Origin: Aquatica leii
Lineage: Eukaryota; Arthropoda; Insecta; Coleoptera; Lampyridae
Reading direction: 5' to 3'
Length of the DNA: 64,000 nucleotides
Assembly: GCA_035610365.1 (NCBI GenBank)
Contig: CM069436.1
Span: forward strand, 64,433,505-64,497,504
Part shown: positions 1 to 12,715 of the stretch, piece by piece
Layout: every line of letters starts with the position of its first letter
How positions within the stretch are numbered: the stretch's first letter is position 1
The notes under the pieces: model-generated
Database searches by the model: none
Told to the model about the DNA's origin: nothing
The model's input: only the letters and a program-made list of their open reading frames with translations
Position numbers and translations under genes: made by a program

Positions 1-3000
1 TTTCAAATTAAAGAAAATCATCCAACTAAAGAATATATAGAATTTAGAAAACTTAGGTTTATAATTTTACTTTACTTGAAAGAAATAATAGTAAAAGTAC
101 TAAGTATTACACATTAAACAATTTTTATTTAAAAATTTGTTCATCCTACCCACTTTGAAGTGATATGTACACGTTTGTATTGACTTCCTAGCATGCTATA
201 AATTGTTTTTAAATGTTTCTCTGTGATTTCATTAAGATATAACCGAAATAAGGTAAATTAATGTTATGTTGTCATATCGACTAACCCCTATATTTGTTCG
301 CCTTGATACTGCTTTCCTTTTTAGTAAATTCATTTTTTTTCTAAAAAAAAATTGTCGCAGGCAGGATTTAAACTTAGATAATATTTCAAATTTATTTTTA
401 GTTATACATCAAATATCTAATAAACTGTTAAATTAAAAAATTTTTTGATTTGAATAAATTGTTAGAAAGAATTATCTCTATAAAAAACTGTAGAAATAAT
501 TTAAGTAATTTAATACGTACAAAATTATATAAGAAAAACTGTAGAAATGGCTGATACACCCAATTCGGTTTTTTTTATTAGACCAAATTTCACGTTACTA
601 GGACCTTTGGTTTTGGTTTTGCAAAAAAAATTGCGATCGTTACGCTTTCTTTATAGGAAAGTAAAAAGCAGTAATAATTATTAATCACAGTAATTTTTTG
701 TATTACAGTTTTAATCCATAAAAACAAAACCCGAAAAATTGTTCATTCCGAAAGACAAAACATTATTCGTAATGTCATTGATTTCTTCAATAAATAACAA
801 ATAGTTTGTCAATGGATATGTTCAATTGAAAACAATTTAACCTTTTTTCTGTTGCAAAAGAAAAATCCTTGAATTTTTAAAACTTGAACTTCATTACCAG
901 AAATGCTGTGATACACGCAAAGTTAATCCAATTGAATTCATGTAAAATTTTGTGAACAAGAATGCATTTAATAAAATTGCATTTTAACAAAACTGGCGAG
1001 TTTTTAAGACAATAAGCGCGCTAACACAAGATACCAGAAAATCAATTAAACAATTAGTAAAACTGCCAAAATTGGTCAATTAACTTGCGAAATGTCAAAG
1101 ATGCGAAGTAGTTTAAACTTAAAGACTAAAACCATTAAAATCTGAAATACAAAGTCACACATAGGTATAATTTATTGATCAATACCAAATATAACTATAT
1201 ATATTTATACTTATTATTTAAAAACAAACCAATAAAAAATAAAAAATAAACAGTAATTAATATAAAATCTAAAGATAAAATGAATAATTAGTTTGAAAGC
1301 TTAAATTAAGAAGTTACCGATAATTCTTTACACTTTATACTTCAAAAACAGTCTTAAACTAAGTAAATAAAATGATAAGCAATAAGTAATTTTACCCATT
1401 TTCTTAAACGGATGGCTAATTTTTTGAATCACACAGTTTTAATTGGTGATTTTGATATATAAGTTAATAATGCGTAAACTTCAGATATTAATTTAATAAA
1501 ACAAACCATTATTTCAAAGAAAACAAATCATATTTCACTTACGTGCGTGTCACATGCCAAGGTTTTATGATCTCACTTTGTAGAATGCAGCGCTGCTTCA
1601 GATAACTCAACTACGAATTAACGTTTGGAAATTTTCCAGAACCATAATAAATAATAATGATTTTTTTACAAAAAAAATCGTTTGTCTCATTGATAAACCA
1701 TATAAAAAACATCTAAAATATTTAAACGAGGAAATTAGGTATATGTAACAAAACAAAACTTAAAGGCATCCCTGTATTATTAACACGGATTTTTTAAATA
1801 ATGATATTGTAAATATAAGATACAATATAAATTACATGCACAACTGCAAATGACTCACCAACCTCGTCCAAAAAAAAGTAAAAACTCCACAAAATTAAAA
1901 ATATAGAAAAGTTTACATACAACTGTTTATTAAATTTAATACAGATAATTTGAAATGAAATAATAACAGTAACAAAAACGTTGCAGCATAACAAGGTATT
2001 TATATTAAAAAGTCAATTCAAAATGTATGTTCTGATTTAACAAATGAAGATTGGGAAAAGCAGTGCAATCATGTGTTACATCTATGTTAAAAAATGTAGA
2101 AAGCAAATTGTTTAATTAATAAAATTGTGGAAAGTTTGACGTTAATCGTTAACCTCGGTCCTATTGTATGTCATTTAATATACAAGAGATAAATACAAAG
2201 AAACAAATACTAATTGCATTATCATTACTGTGATTAAGGATTAAATTAAAACGAGATCTTGTACAATGATTAAGATTGTTTATACGTTATACCACAGTAT
2301 AATGCTTTCAGATCCAGTAGGACCATTCCTTGTCGGCACCTTTGATGTTTGCTCCAAAAATTTTTTTTGCGCCAGTTACCACGAGTTGATTTCAGTGGGA
2401 GAATTTTTAGCGCTAAATTCAAATTTTAAATATTTTTAATTCAAAGCGTCGGTGTTATTCACTTTTTCACGCCCGATGTTATTTTCTTTTTAAATCAATT
2501 TTATGCTATTTATGTAATAACAACGGAAATTATTTAATACCGTTCAAGCAAACTATTTTTAAATTTAAAATTCAGTAGAAGTAACTAATATTTATGTCAT
2601 AAAACGTAAAGCATTACAAAACTTAAAATGATCCGCAAACGTGTATCCTTTTTATAAGATGTGCATAGTCAACACTGATATGAAATTTATACGTGTCCGG
2701 AATTTAAAAAAATCGATGTTAGCGACTTATTTATCAAACTGTATAGCAATTTTTGACGGTCCAGTGTTAATGTATTAAGATTTTAAAAGAAAAACAAACT
2801 TTATTATATTATTTAACTTTTACATATCAAAAATAATTAACGTGCAACATCAACTATTAATAAAATTGTATATTGAAATCAAAATGTACAGAACTCCTAA
2901 TGCAAACTGGAAAAACTTATTAGAGTATCTAGAACTCTTCGGAGCAGTTTTTGTTAGCCGTAATTGCGATTTTATGAAAGTGGCAGCATGGGTGACAGTT

Positions 3001-6000
3001 ATTTTAAAAAAGTCTTTATAGCAACAGTTGTAAAATTGTTCATCAATTATTTTTGATACCACGATTCTTTCTTTACACACAATTTTTCGAGACATCCAAT
3101 TTTCTCCACAGTTTTAATTTTCATCGAGTATTTGCAGTCAATGCTGATGAGGTTTGCGAAAAAACATTTGAAAAACAAAGTAAAAATAATACCTTATTAA
3201 AGTTTATGTATTAATTAACTTTCGAGAATTTAGCTAGAGTCGTTGCTAAATCTAAATAATGAAAACTACAATTGGGTTGTACTTGTAACCTACAATGACA
3301 AATTTAATTAATAAAAAAGAAACTTTAAAGTAATAAACTACGTACCCTACGTCTTACCCTCAATTGTAGAACTTGATGTGTGTATTAATTTAGTTATTTG
3401 TTCCATAGATTTTGAAACTGAAAGAAAAAGTTTTATATTTACACGATTGGTTTTTAAAAAGAACCTATATAATCAATTGTGTTAATTTTAAAACTTACGC
3501 CAGTATCTCAATTTAATCGATTTTTCATTCAGCAATGACGAAAACATCCCATCTTCAAAATTACTGCTGCATATTTGACTTGGTTTTAACAATAGTTACC
3601 ATCTTTTGTCATCAAATCTGTACAATCGCTATTTTTCAGCTAATTATTGCATCTAGATTATTCAATCGATGTATATAAACGTATAAATTTACTTTTGAAA
3701 AATCTACCTTATTGCATCAGCTGGTATAGGAAAAAAAACTAAGGCTCAAATTATTAGTACTATTATTTTAGCAAACAGATGATAAATATTAATATTACAT
3801 TACACAAAAACTTCAATAAGATTATACTCAAAAAGGTTATGAAACCAGTAAGAAATAACAAATACAAGCTACTGCGCTAGTTACCTCGAGTCGATCATGC
3901 TCCGTGAAATTTTACGGAAAAATATTCCTAAGAGTGAACCTACTGTAAGAACATTATACTGTGGTTATACAAACCTTTTTACAAACTACAGTTTATGCAA
4001 CCAATTATACATTTCCGTATTAGTTATTTAATTAATTTAAAGTGACAGTGTCGCAAGAACATTTTAGTCTTTCATCTATAAATAAAAATAAAAGATAAAT
4101 AAAAACCTAAAATTATGTTTGTTTCAATTTAAGTTTAATCTATTTAGTAAAATCTGTCACAGACGACAAAGAAGTTTTACTTTATCAATCTTTGTATTAA
4201 TCTTTGTGTCTATTTTTGCTCATCATTGTATTTTATTTTCTTTTTTGTTTTTAATTAGGAGTGATGGTACTGTCTTGGTTTTGTTACTTTTTGTTACGCC
4301 ATTTTTTGTTTTTTAAACTTGACATTTTTACTGTTTTTGTTAAAATTTTTTGTGTTTTTCTATTTGTATATGAAAAATTTATGTACTTTTAAGTTTGTAT
4401 TTGTTTTCAAAACTTAAATAATCTTAAATGTTATTTTTTCGCCATACACAATAGTTTTAACTTTTATAATCTTAAACAGTTTTTAATAATATTTATGTTC
4501 GTATTTTTTAAAACTTTTTGATGTCATTAGAAAAAAAATTTGTTTTAGGCCTTCAAGGAATAATGTATCTATTTTTTTTCTTGCTTTTAATTCTGTTAAA
4601 ATTTTTAATTATTCTATTCTTGTTTATTTATAAGCGTATTATATTTTTGTTATTGCATCAAAGACTTTAAGGTTGTATTTAATATTTGTTAAAATAACAA
4701 TTCTTTATATATTATATAGTTGTAATAATTATAATTGCCCTTAAAATACTAACCGTCTTATTAACACTTAAATGTTCACTTTTCAATTGTCTATTGGATC
4801 ACACTACCATTAATTTTTTTTAATTAAATTTGCAAATTTTGTTATTTATGTTGTTAATATGAGTTTTTGTATATTAAGTACCGTTAATTATTAAATAATA
4901 ATAAAATTAGAGCTAAAACTAATAGTTACTAACGTAATTAGTATGAAATTGTTTTTAGCAATTGGTTTAACATAATTTTATTGTAACAATTACATAATAG
5001 TATGTTTTTATATTTTAGTACATATTTATTCAAGAAATAATTATGTTCAATTGCTATTCCTTTCCATTGCTGAGCGAGAGGCTAAATAACATAATTTTAA
5101 GTTTAATTTTAAATAACTTGTTAAACAAGTTTTTATAATACAACTTCTTTAGCACAACTGTTTTATTGCTATTTACATTAACATTAAATCGACGTGTTTA
5201 TTAAATACCCGCGTGTGTCTTATTAACTACACTAATATATTTTATACAGAATTATCGACGTCCAACAAACTAAAAAACAACTTTTTAATCTAAAAAAATT
5301 TGGCTACCAATTAAGATAGAGAATTTAGGTTTGTTACATTTACATACAAACGTATTAAATATTTCAAATATTCAAAGTAGTATGATTAAAAGAAATAATA
5401 TCTTATGTATTATAAGTATGTGTCTAATTAGTGTGTAACAGCAAAATATGTACTAATTATATTGCACTTGTTAAGTGTATAAATGTACTGTGGTTAAACT
5501 AACCAAGAGGCGTAACAACTATTACGTTTTCTTAAAACCAAATAAACGCTATCAGAATTAAGACGTGATATAAATTTAGATTATAACTAGTACATAATTA
5601 AAACTAGAGAAATCATTTTTTAAAAAATTGAAAAATTGAATTAATTGTCTCTCAAAAAATTTTAATGGTAACTAACATTATAAAGTTAACTAAATTTACA
5701 GAACTAACATTACCAGAATCAGCAAAAAAAATTATAACCACAGTAAAAAAAAAAAACCAACCGTACCTAAATAGAAGAACTAGAAACGTAAGTCTTAAAA
5801 ATAAAAAATACGAGACAATAAAGCTGAAAACAAGACTTGGTCCTAGAAATAAAAGAATAAGACGTTTCATATTTATAAACAAATGCGCTTACAAAAGTTA
5901 CTAAAACAACAATGAAAATATAAAACAGTTGTTTGTATAATTTTTTTTTGTTTATTTATTATAAAATGTCATGCAATTATCACTTAACTCAAAATTACCG

Positions 6001-7800
6001 TTAATTTCTTTCTGTCTTATAGAATATAGAAATAATATAACATAATAATAATTATTAATTCATTTCTAATTTAAGTTGTATTGTAAAAATAATTCTCTAA
6101 ACAAAAATGTATCGAATTTACAATAAATATCGATCCTACAGCTATGAATATCTGGCAATAATATAAAATTAATAATAAATATGACTTGAAGACTTAAATT
6201 GCGACGCAAAGAAAAAAATTACAAAACCAAATCAAGCAGAAGAGTCAGGTAAATTGACAAAATCGCAAAAAGGACGCTTAGTATGTTTATGTGTAGAAGT
6301 AAGAAATTTAAAGTCACGCGAGTGTTAAAATACTTTGTCTTGTAGCAACAATGTGACCGAACAAAATTGTTTTATTTAAACTTTTATATGAGAGTAATGG
6401 TAAACACAACAAAGAATTTTCAAAAGACTTCTGACGTTGCAGTGATTATAAATAATAGATTTTAGAACAGCATATCTCGTTACGTGAATAGGGATTTTTT
6501 CGTAATCGTTTGTCAGAAATAGAAAAGACTGTGACAACGTGTACATTATTAATAAATTTGATCGTCAAAAATAATTAGTGTTCGCACAGTACACGTTGGT
6601 TATACACTGTGTTCAGAAATGATTGACAAGTGCTAGAATTTGGCGCGTCGTCATTCTATAGTCGTAAGTACGAGAGATGTCTTACGACTCATATTTAAAC
6701 GAATAGAAAATTAAAATAATATATTAAAGGTATCCACTTACTTTTTGCAGTTAAAGGAAGATAGTTAATCTTTAAAAAGTCTGTAATGCAATTTCTATAA
6801 CGTAGGTTATTTAGAACGCCAGCGTACGCCGGTAATCAAGGTTCTGTCAGTTTATGTCAGTTTAATTCACATTGAATTGAATTAACTGTTAATTAAACAT
6901 GAACTGTTTTTAAATCAAAGAATCGTAATATTATGTGTTATAATTATTTATAACTACAACTACATTTAAATATTAAATAATTTTTTAGTTTTATTTCGTA
7001 ATACAAGTAGTAGCATAAGGATCTACATTTCAATCCTAACTTTAGACTTAAAAGTACACATGATAAGACCGCAGTACATTCATCCATTGAATAGCCATAG
7101 TCAGTCATTAAGTCAAATCACATACTTGTAACTTACAAGATACATAAAAGATACATTATTTTGATTAAATCAATTATTGTTTTAAAATACTTTTTTAGTA
7201 ATACTACATATAACTCGTACTGTAGCATTCTGATGTTACAAATTCAAAGTAATTTTTTTTTCCGACTATTCGCGTTATTAAGTTATAACTTCACATGTGC
7301 AGTTACCTAAAAGAAAAATACAAATCATTATGACTATTAAGTAAGCATACCACCTCTTCTCGAAAAATATTTTATTTTATCTTAAAACTTTGTTTCTAGT
7401 TTACTAAATTATTCAATAAGGACGTACGTTTCAAAAATCTTAAACCTAACTTTGATTTCGCAGCATTGATTCAGTTTTGATGAATTTTTTTATTTGACTG
7501 TTTATTTATGGTTCAGTGGTGTGTTTGATTATATTGCAATTTTAAAATTTTGTTGTTTGTATTTGAAGGTTTTTTTAATTGTCACTTTTTAGACTGTGCA
7601 CTTTTTACTTATGTAAGTTAAAAATAATTTACTGAACAAGAGTATAACACACTTTTTTAGATTATTGGAAATTATTTTTGCCAAACAACCTTTACTATTT
7701 GTTTATTTTCGTTAGGAAATTCGCAATAAACAAGGAACAGGAGACATGTGTGAAACACAAGCAATTTCTCAGTGAAGTATTTTGACATAATTCTTTTGCT
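1..7800. other. AT-rich DNA without a recognisable gene
   Basis: I see no exon, RNA gene or mobile element that I can support here. The longest open frames (for example 2850-3095 on the minus strand and 5665-5904 on the plus strand) are short. The 5.7-kb frame is lysine-rich and open on both strands, as expected of A-rich low-complexity DNA. A small GC rise at about 2310-2410 could be a decayed exon but has no family signature. Enhancers or UTRs cannot be excluded. Confidence 0.6.
6661..6688. repeat. Perfect 8-bp hairpin
   Basis: GTCGTAAG at 6661-6668 is matched by CTTACGAC at 6681-6688 around a 12-base loop. It stands alone in AT-rich DNA. No terminator, tRNA or element end can be assigned to it. 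Confidence 0.45.
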
Positions 7801-8113
7801 AGACATGTTCATTGTATAGTCCAAAGGTTTCGTAGTACAGGTAATAATTCAAAAGGAAAATCTACCGGCCGGCTTACTGTTTTAACGAAAAAAGTTTGAG
7901 AAGATATTCGACAGAAAATAGAAATGAGTCTAAAAAAACCTCTACGACAATTGCCAAATCAAACAAATCTATCGCTTGCTAAATGTTAGAAAGCTTGCAA
8001 GAAAGTATTGCAATTACACACATACAAAGCGAATGTGAAACAAAAAGTTACTTCCTTTTATTTTTCACGTCGAATACATTATTGTCAATGGTTTGCCGAA
8101 TTCTTAGAATAGT
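7801..8113 (+). pseudogene. DUF4817-type mariner-like transposase, N-terminal relic
   Basis: Translation of the plus strand gives a patchwork typical of the DUF4817 helix-turn-helix of insect mariner-like transposases. It reads RHVHCIVQRFRSTGN, then a GRLTVLTKKV stretch, a LKKPLRQLPNQTNLS helix, and RIHYCQWFAEFLE at the end, which is the usual lead-in to the catalytic domain. In-frame stops (for example after LTKKV) and the absence of any following DDE core show a dead 5' fragment. A C-terminal piece of the same family lies inside a Pao relic near 39.0 kb. The family call rests on recognised motifs only. Confidence 0.7.
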
Positions 8114-9384
8114 AGAATATAGTCAACAGAAAATTTTCATATTATTGTAGAAACTGTAACATACAAATAAGTAACATACTTTATAGTTACCTACGTAACA
8201 TAATTTACTTTAACATAAAACAAAAGCATAACAAATAAATGAATGCACCAGCCAGCTCACAAAAATATTTATTTAAAACACATTAAAAACAAACTACATA
8301 AGAGCTATGAGATATTTTCTGATTTATTTAATTAGAGTCGTGGGAATTCTTACGTTACTTAAGATTAATAATTTTCAATTTGATAAATACAAAAATTTTA
8401 TAAGTTGGACGCCACAATATTTTTTATCTACGATGGGTTAAATATTGAAACCAAAAACTTAACTTAAAACTAATAATTACAGATTATCTACATACGTGTC
8501 CTTGAAAGTTTTTTTTATCACTTACGAATCGCGCAGCTTCTTATTCGGGTGTGGTCATGACTCATTGAAATGATGCAATATGATGCAATTTCAGTAAATC
8601 GTATATTTTCTCTTTCACGAAGATTTGATTGATATCTTGCCTTTCAATCGATAAAATTGATAACCGTAGATCGTAGTTTCCATAATCGCAGACGTATAAA
8701 GATCGAAATCGTACTCATAAGACTTTCATACTTAAAAACATCGTATAAGAACGAAATCAAAAATCCGAAACAAAGAAAAACTAAAACGTAAATTGCGATG
8801 AATTACACAATGATGCGGATCAAAACAAAATTGACTTACCCCTTCGAATTAACGGGTATTTATTCTATTTTTCGTAAATACAACAAAATGCTACGAACAA
8901 ATGCAGTGCTACGAACAAATGCAGACGCTACAACGAACGCCGGCTTAAATAATTTTCACCATTAGGGCAAAAATTCACAAACACAAATTCAATAAGTGGT
9001 AATTCCACTTTTTGCAGAACGCAAAAAAAATGTCTGCTTCACTTCATTTCAAAACGTAAGATGGAGGAGGATGACTTCGTACTTAAGAAGAAGGCTCAAA
9101 CGCATGTGCGAAGCGCCAAATGCATTGCGCAAAAGAATTTACATAAACAGTGAATACAAAAATGTTAATTAAAAACAGACGTATTCAATAAAAAAAAATG
9201 TGCACGTTACAAAACATCACTTTTTAGTTAGTGCTGTTCCAAAAACAATGCGTCAGTGGCGTCTGATAACTAAATTTTTTTTTTCATAAAAATGTTATAT
9301 TGCCGAAAAAAACATGAAACTTATAATCCAGAATTGCTCGCCACCTACGTTGGAGTTAAAAATTTTAAAAACATAGTAGAGATT
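8114..9384. other. Intergenic DNA, slightly less AT-rich at 8.9-9.2 kb
   Basis: No coding signature is visible. The block at about 8880-9130 is richer in GC and contains a short tandem repeat, but it gives no family-like translation. Confidence 0.5.
8889..8924 (+). repeat. Two tandem copies of an 18-bp unit
   Basis: TGCTACGAACAAATGCAG occurs at 8889-8906 and again, unchanged, at 8907-8924. A third, degenerate start (ACGCTACAACGAACG) follows. It looks like local slippage. Confidence 0.7.
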
Positions 9385-9495
9385 TACCAAGCCAAGTCGC
9401 TTGGCTGGAAGTGTAAAAACCTGGTTTGGTCGTAAAAATCAAGTTTTAAAAAAATATAATCTTGACTTGGCTTGATGTTTGTGAATAAAGGCTCG
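9385..9495. repeat. CTTGGCTTG-type repeat cluster, left
   Basis: Several copies of CTTGGCT/AGCCAAG lie here in both orientations, including the 7-bp hairpin AGCCAAG-TCG-CTTGGCT at 9390-9406 and GACTTGGCTTGA near 9464. A matching cluster sits about 1.1 kb downstream at 10.47-10.57 kb. Together they may mark the two ends of an unclassified, possibly foldback, element. Confidence 0.5.
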
Positions 9496-10464
9496 TCTTG
9501 GTTTCTAAGCGTTTATGCTTTTTTAAACCTTTTTTTGCTTCTTCTGTAAAAACAGTTTATGGCCTTAAAACACGTACCCCGCACGTGTTACAGCTCACTG
9601 CTGGAATTAAAACGATATAAACAATTACCCAACTGCTAACATAGGTTACCTCATAACTTCAAACTGAAATGAAAGGACATTGCGTTGTCTAATAATTTGA
9701 ATCAGATGCGATCCATGCTTGTACGTTGGTGTAATAAAAAAATTAATAAACAAACCTAAATTAATAGTTAAATTTACATAATTATCTAATTTTTAATTTG
9801 ATAATAAGAAATACACAATAAAGATTTTATGGTTATAGCAATACTAGGTTTGTTCGCGTGTGATTGACAAAATTCTACCCTTACAGAGTATTCACGATGC
9901 GAGGTTTAACTGTGTATATTGGATGATGCGTTTTTGCTTGACTTCTAATTTATTCCGAATTATGAGGTAATGTAGTATACAACGTTTTTCTGATAAACGC
10001 CTACAAACTTAAAGAAAAGTTTTTTTTTTTCGGGGTTAAACAAAAATTTTTTCCTAGTTTGGTCTAAAGTGATATTTGCAATTAAAACTTTCAGGTCGGT
10101 TTTGTCTATTTCAATAAGTGAAAGTTGACTTTTTATTTTAACCATGTGGCAAAAGCTATGAGATTCGTTTTTTAAAACAAATTTATATATTGTGTTAATT
10201 ATGGTTTTCTTTAGTTATCCGTCATCCACAAAACAAATTATTAGTAAAATAATTACAGCAAATACCAATCTTTATTTTTTCGTATTTACATTGACCTAAC
10301 TTAACATAATGTACTTTGTGTATTCGATTAAGAACTCAGTTCTACCACTTAGTTTATTCCTGTTTTAATTTCTTTAGTTGACGCTGTTTGCTAAATTGAT
10401 TTGTGTAAAGTTTATTTTACAGTAAAAATTTTGCATTAAGATAATAGCTTAAAATAGCTTAAAA

Positions 10465-10565
10465 ACTTGGTAAAAATTTGAAAGCTTGACTTGAAAAACT
10501 TGGCTTGGTTAAACTTGAACTTGGCTTGATTTCAAGCCAAGTTCTTGAAAACTAAACCAAGCTTG
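10465..10565. repeat. CTTGGCTTG-type repeat cluster, right, with a perfect palindrome
   Basis: The region contains repeated CTTGG(C/T)T words and a perfect inverted repeat. GAACTTGGCTTGA at 10517-10529 and its complement at 10532-10544 are separated by only TT. It mirrors the cluster at 9.39-9.50 kb. The DNA between the two clusters has no recognisable coding sequence. Confidence 0.55.
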
Positions 10566-11126
10566 TAAATCATTCGTTACATTGGTCGCTCTTCTTTTCA
10601 ATTTCAAAATTTATTTAAAAAGCATAATATTAATATTTCTTTTTAATCTAAATTTAATTTAAAATCTTTACTTGTCAATAATAAAGATAAAGTTGATATT
10701 CTAAATAAATCTGGTGTTTACAAATTAAATTGTGGTAGCTGTAGCTGTTTTTATATTGGACAAACGGCCGTAAATTTTGAACAAGAATAGCAGAACATTT
10801 TTCTTACATTAAAAACAATAATGTTGGTATTAATTTATATAATATATCTTCTTTCGCTAATCATATATTAGAATATAACCATTGTTTTGATTATAAAAGT
10901 AACTAAAAAATTCTTCATATTTGCAATAAAAATCTAAAATTAAATTTTTTTGAGATAAAAGAAATTGTTAAACATAAAAACTTAGAACCAGATGCATGTT
11001 TAAATGAAATTGTTAATTTTGAAAATGATTATCTTTTTCTTAAATAATATTTTTGTTTTTATTTAAATTATTTTTATATTTATTTAATTTTCTTCTTAAT
11101 AATATTATTATTTTATATACCTTTCT

Positions 11127-11192
11127 TGTTTAATTTATATTGTCATTTTGTTTAATTTATATTGTCATTTTGTTTAATTTATATTGTCATTT
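11127..11192 (+). repeat. Three tandem copies of a 22-bp unit in the PLE 3' region
   Basis: TGTTTAATTTATATTGTCAT plus TT is repeated at 11127-11148, 11149-11170 and 11171-11192 with no visible change. The identity suggests recent slippage within the untranslated 3' part of Penelope-like copy A. Confidence 0.85.
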
Positions 11193-11288
11193 TGACATAA
11201 ACTGTTTAATTTTGATTTATTAATTTATTTATTAATTGTAAGTATATTAAGAATTTTAAGGTTGAGATTTTACTATTAGTTGATAATT

Positions 11289-11334
11289 TTAGAGGCTTGA
11301 TGATGACCGTTAGGTTGAAACATGTAGCCACTAA
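11289..11334 (+). ncRNA. Hammerhead ribozyme-like motif (PLE copy A)
   Basis: The order fits a type I hammerhead. Stem I is TTAGAGGC with GCCACTAA (seven pairs and one A-A mismatch). The core is TTGATGA, which has U where the consensus CUGAUGA has C. Stem II is ACC/GGT. GAAAC is followed by a two-pair stem III (ACATGT) and A at the cleavage position. Penelope-like elements are known to carry such minimal hammerheads. The C-to-U change at core position 3 probably weakens or abolishes cleavage. Confidence 0.65.
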
Positions 11335-11375
11335 TAATTAATAAATAAAAAACAGTTATATCGAAACGTGTAAAA

Positions 11376-12715
11376 TGCAAAAAGCGTGATGTTCAAGCAC
11401 TCGGAGGACTTGGTTTTAAAATTGTAGATTTGTGTTCATCGTGCAAACCGACTCTCATTCCTTCGTGCCCGTACATCAACACAGCTTACGAAATAAATAC
11501 ACGATTTTTGTTTGTTATGCGTTTATTGAGAATTGGTTTTTGTGGAGTTATGAAATTTTGTTGATTCATGGTTTTACCGCCTCCGCGTCAACAAACGACG
11601 CATGGTATGATAATTAATAACATTCATTCTGCTGCTTCAAATATTGTTCAATTGGTGATAAAACAAGCTATAAAAGAAGAACAACTGGAAATAGCACAAT
11701 AAAATGCGAGTGCTGATGTAACAAAATTGACCGTTTCAAGAAATAGTACGTGGCAAAAACGTGATTTTACCTCATTGTATGGAGTTGCAGTTCTTATTGG
11801 ACAATTATTAAAATAAACACAAAAATACCAGACAATATGAGAAATGGAAACCTAAGCACTATGAAAATTGTCAGGTCAATCATAAAGGATCGTCAGGCAA
11901 AATGGAAGTAGACGCCATGATAGATTTATTTTCAATATCTCACAAAAAGCACGAAGTTATGTACACCAACTACTTGGGGGATGGCGACTCTAAGACGTAC
12001 GCGGGATTAGTAAATGCGAAACCGTATGGTGATGTGATGGAAATTGTAGGACACGTTCAAAAGAAAATGGGAGCCTGACTCTTGGACTCGGCGGCAAAGA
12101 CAAACTGACGGCAAAGCTTATAGATAAACTGAGTCTTTACTATGGTTTAGCTATTTGCAGAAATTGTAACTCCAAGGATGACATGAAAAAAGCGACATGG
12201 ACAACCTTCTACCATTAGTGCTCAACAGACAGTAAACTTCAACATCAGTTTTGTCCCGAAGACCCCGAATCGTGGTGCAAATGGTAACAATCGAAAGCTA
12301 AAAGAGAACTAAAAAATTTCCGTCACGATTATTCTTCATTGCCAAAAATACTGTTAAGTGTCATCACACCATTATACGAAGACCTCAGCAATGACAAATT
12401 GTTAGGACGCTGTGTTGGTAGATATACCCAAAACTGCAATGAAAGCTTCTACTAAATTATTTGGAAGATAGCTCCAAAAACGATGAACAGCGGGGCCGAA
12501 ATCGTTAAGATTGCTGTATTTCTTGCAGCTTGCACGTTCAACAATAGTGTTACCTCACTATTAGAAGTTATGTGCGTGTTAGGAATATCGGTTGGATCTG
12601 GAGCGCATTTTTTACGCTGCGCAAGAAGACGAAACTCGCATAGCAAAAGCCGAGCTGCAAGCGCAAGAACAAACAAAAGAAAGTCTAATACCGTGCCGAT
12701 AGCTATTTAGAAGCT
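11376..12715 (+). pseudogene. Mutator-like transposase relic
   Basis: Joined across several frameshifts, the plus strand encodes a protein of the Mutator-like family common in insect genomes. In order it shows a CxxC-type N-terminal segment (LCSSCKPTLIPSC), FMVLPPPRQQ, LTVSRNSTWQKRDFTSLYG, then NYLGDGDSKTYAGL, GHVQKKMG, PLYEDLSNDKLLGRCVG, TQNCNESF and LAACTFNN. The family normally has GDG before TW in the first catalytic block; here it reads RNS, so one catalytic Asp is lost, while the second block (GDGDSKTY) survives. Stops and frame changes make it non-functional. No terminal repeats were identified. Confidence 0.75.

Larger units (their letters stand above)
10586..11345 (+). pseudogene. 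Penelope-like element copy A: GIY-YIG domain and 3' end
   Basis: Plus-strand translation gives the C-terminal GIY-YIG endonuclease module of Penelope-like reverse transcriptases: DKVDILNKSGVYKLNCGSC followed by CFYIGQT. After a frameshift comes an ILHICNKNLKLNFFEIKEI segment and a terminal NEIVNFENDYLFLK before the stop near 11047. The reverse transcriptase core is absent (5' truncation). The 3' tail holds three 22-bp repeats and a hammerhead-like motif. The same protein segment recurs at 59.3 and 63.5 kb. It abuts the N-terminal end of the Mutator-like relic, so it may have inserted there. Confidence 0.85.

Noticed and set aside
340-375. tRNA-like 3' end (complement of GGCAGGATTTAAACTTA)
   Set aside because: No matching acceptor stem, D arm or anticodon arm could be folded upstream.
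2320-2400. Exon-like GC rise; minus strand reads GANIKGADKEWSYWI before a stop
   Set aside because: Too short, no convincing acceptor site, and no recognised family.
2850-3095. 81-codon minus frame with a vague resemblance to the start of Harbinger proteins
   Set aside because: The resemblance is limited to a few aromatic and basic positions and no other Harbinger part is nearby.
5652-5904. Overlapping open frames on both strands, the plus one lysine-rich
   Set aside because: A-rich DNA without stops gives such frames on both strands; there is no domain, splice or start context.
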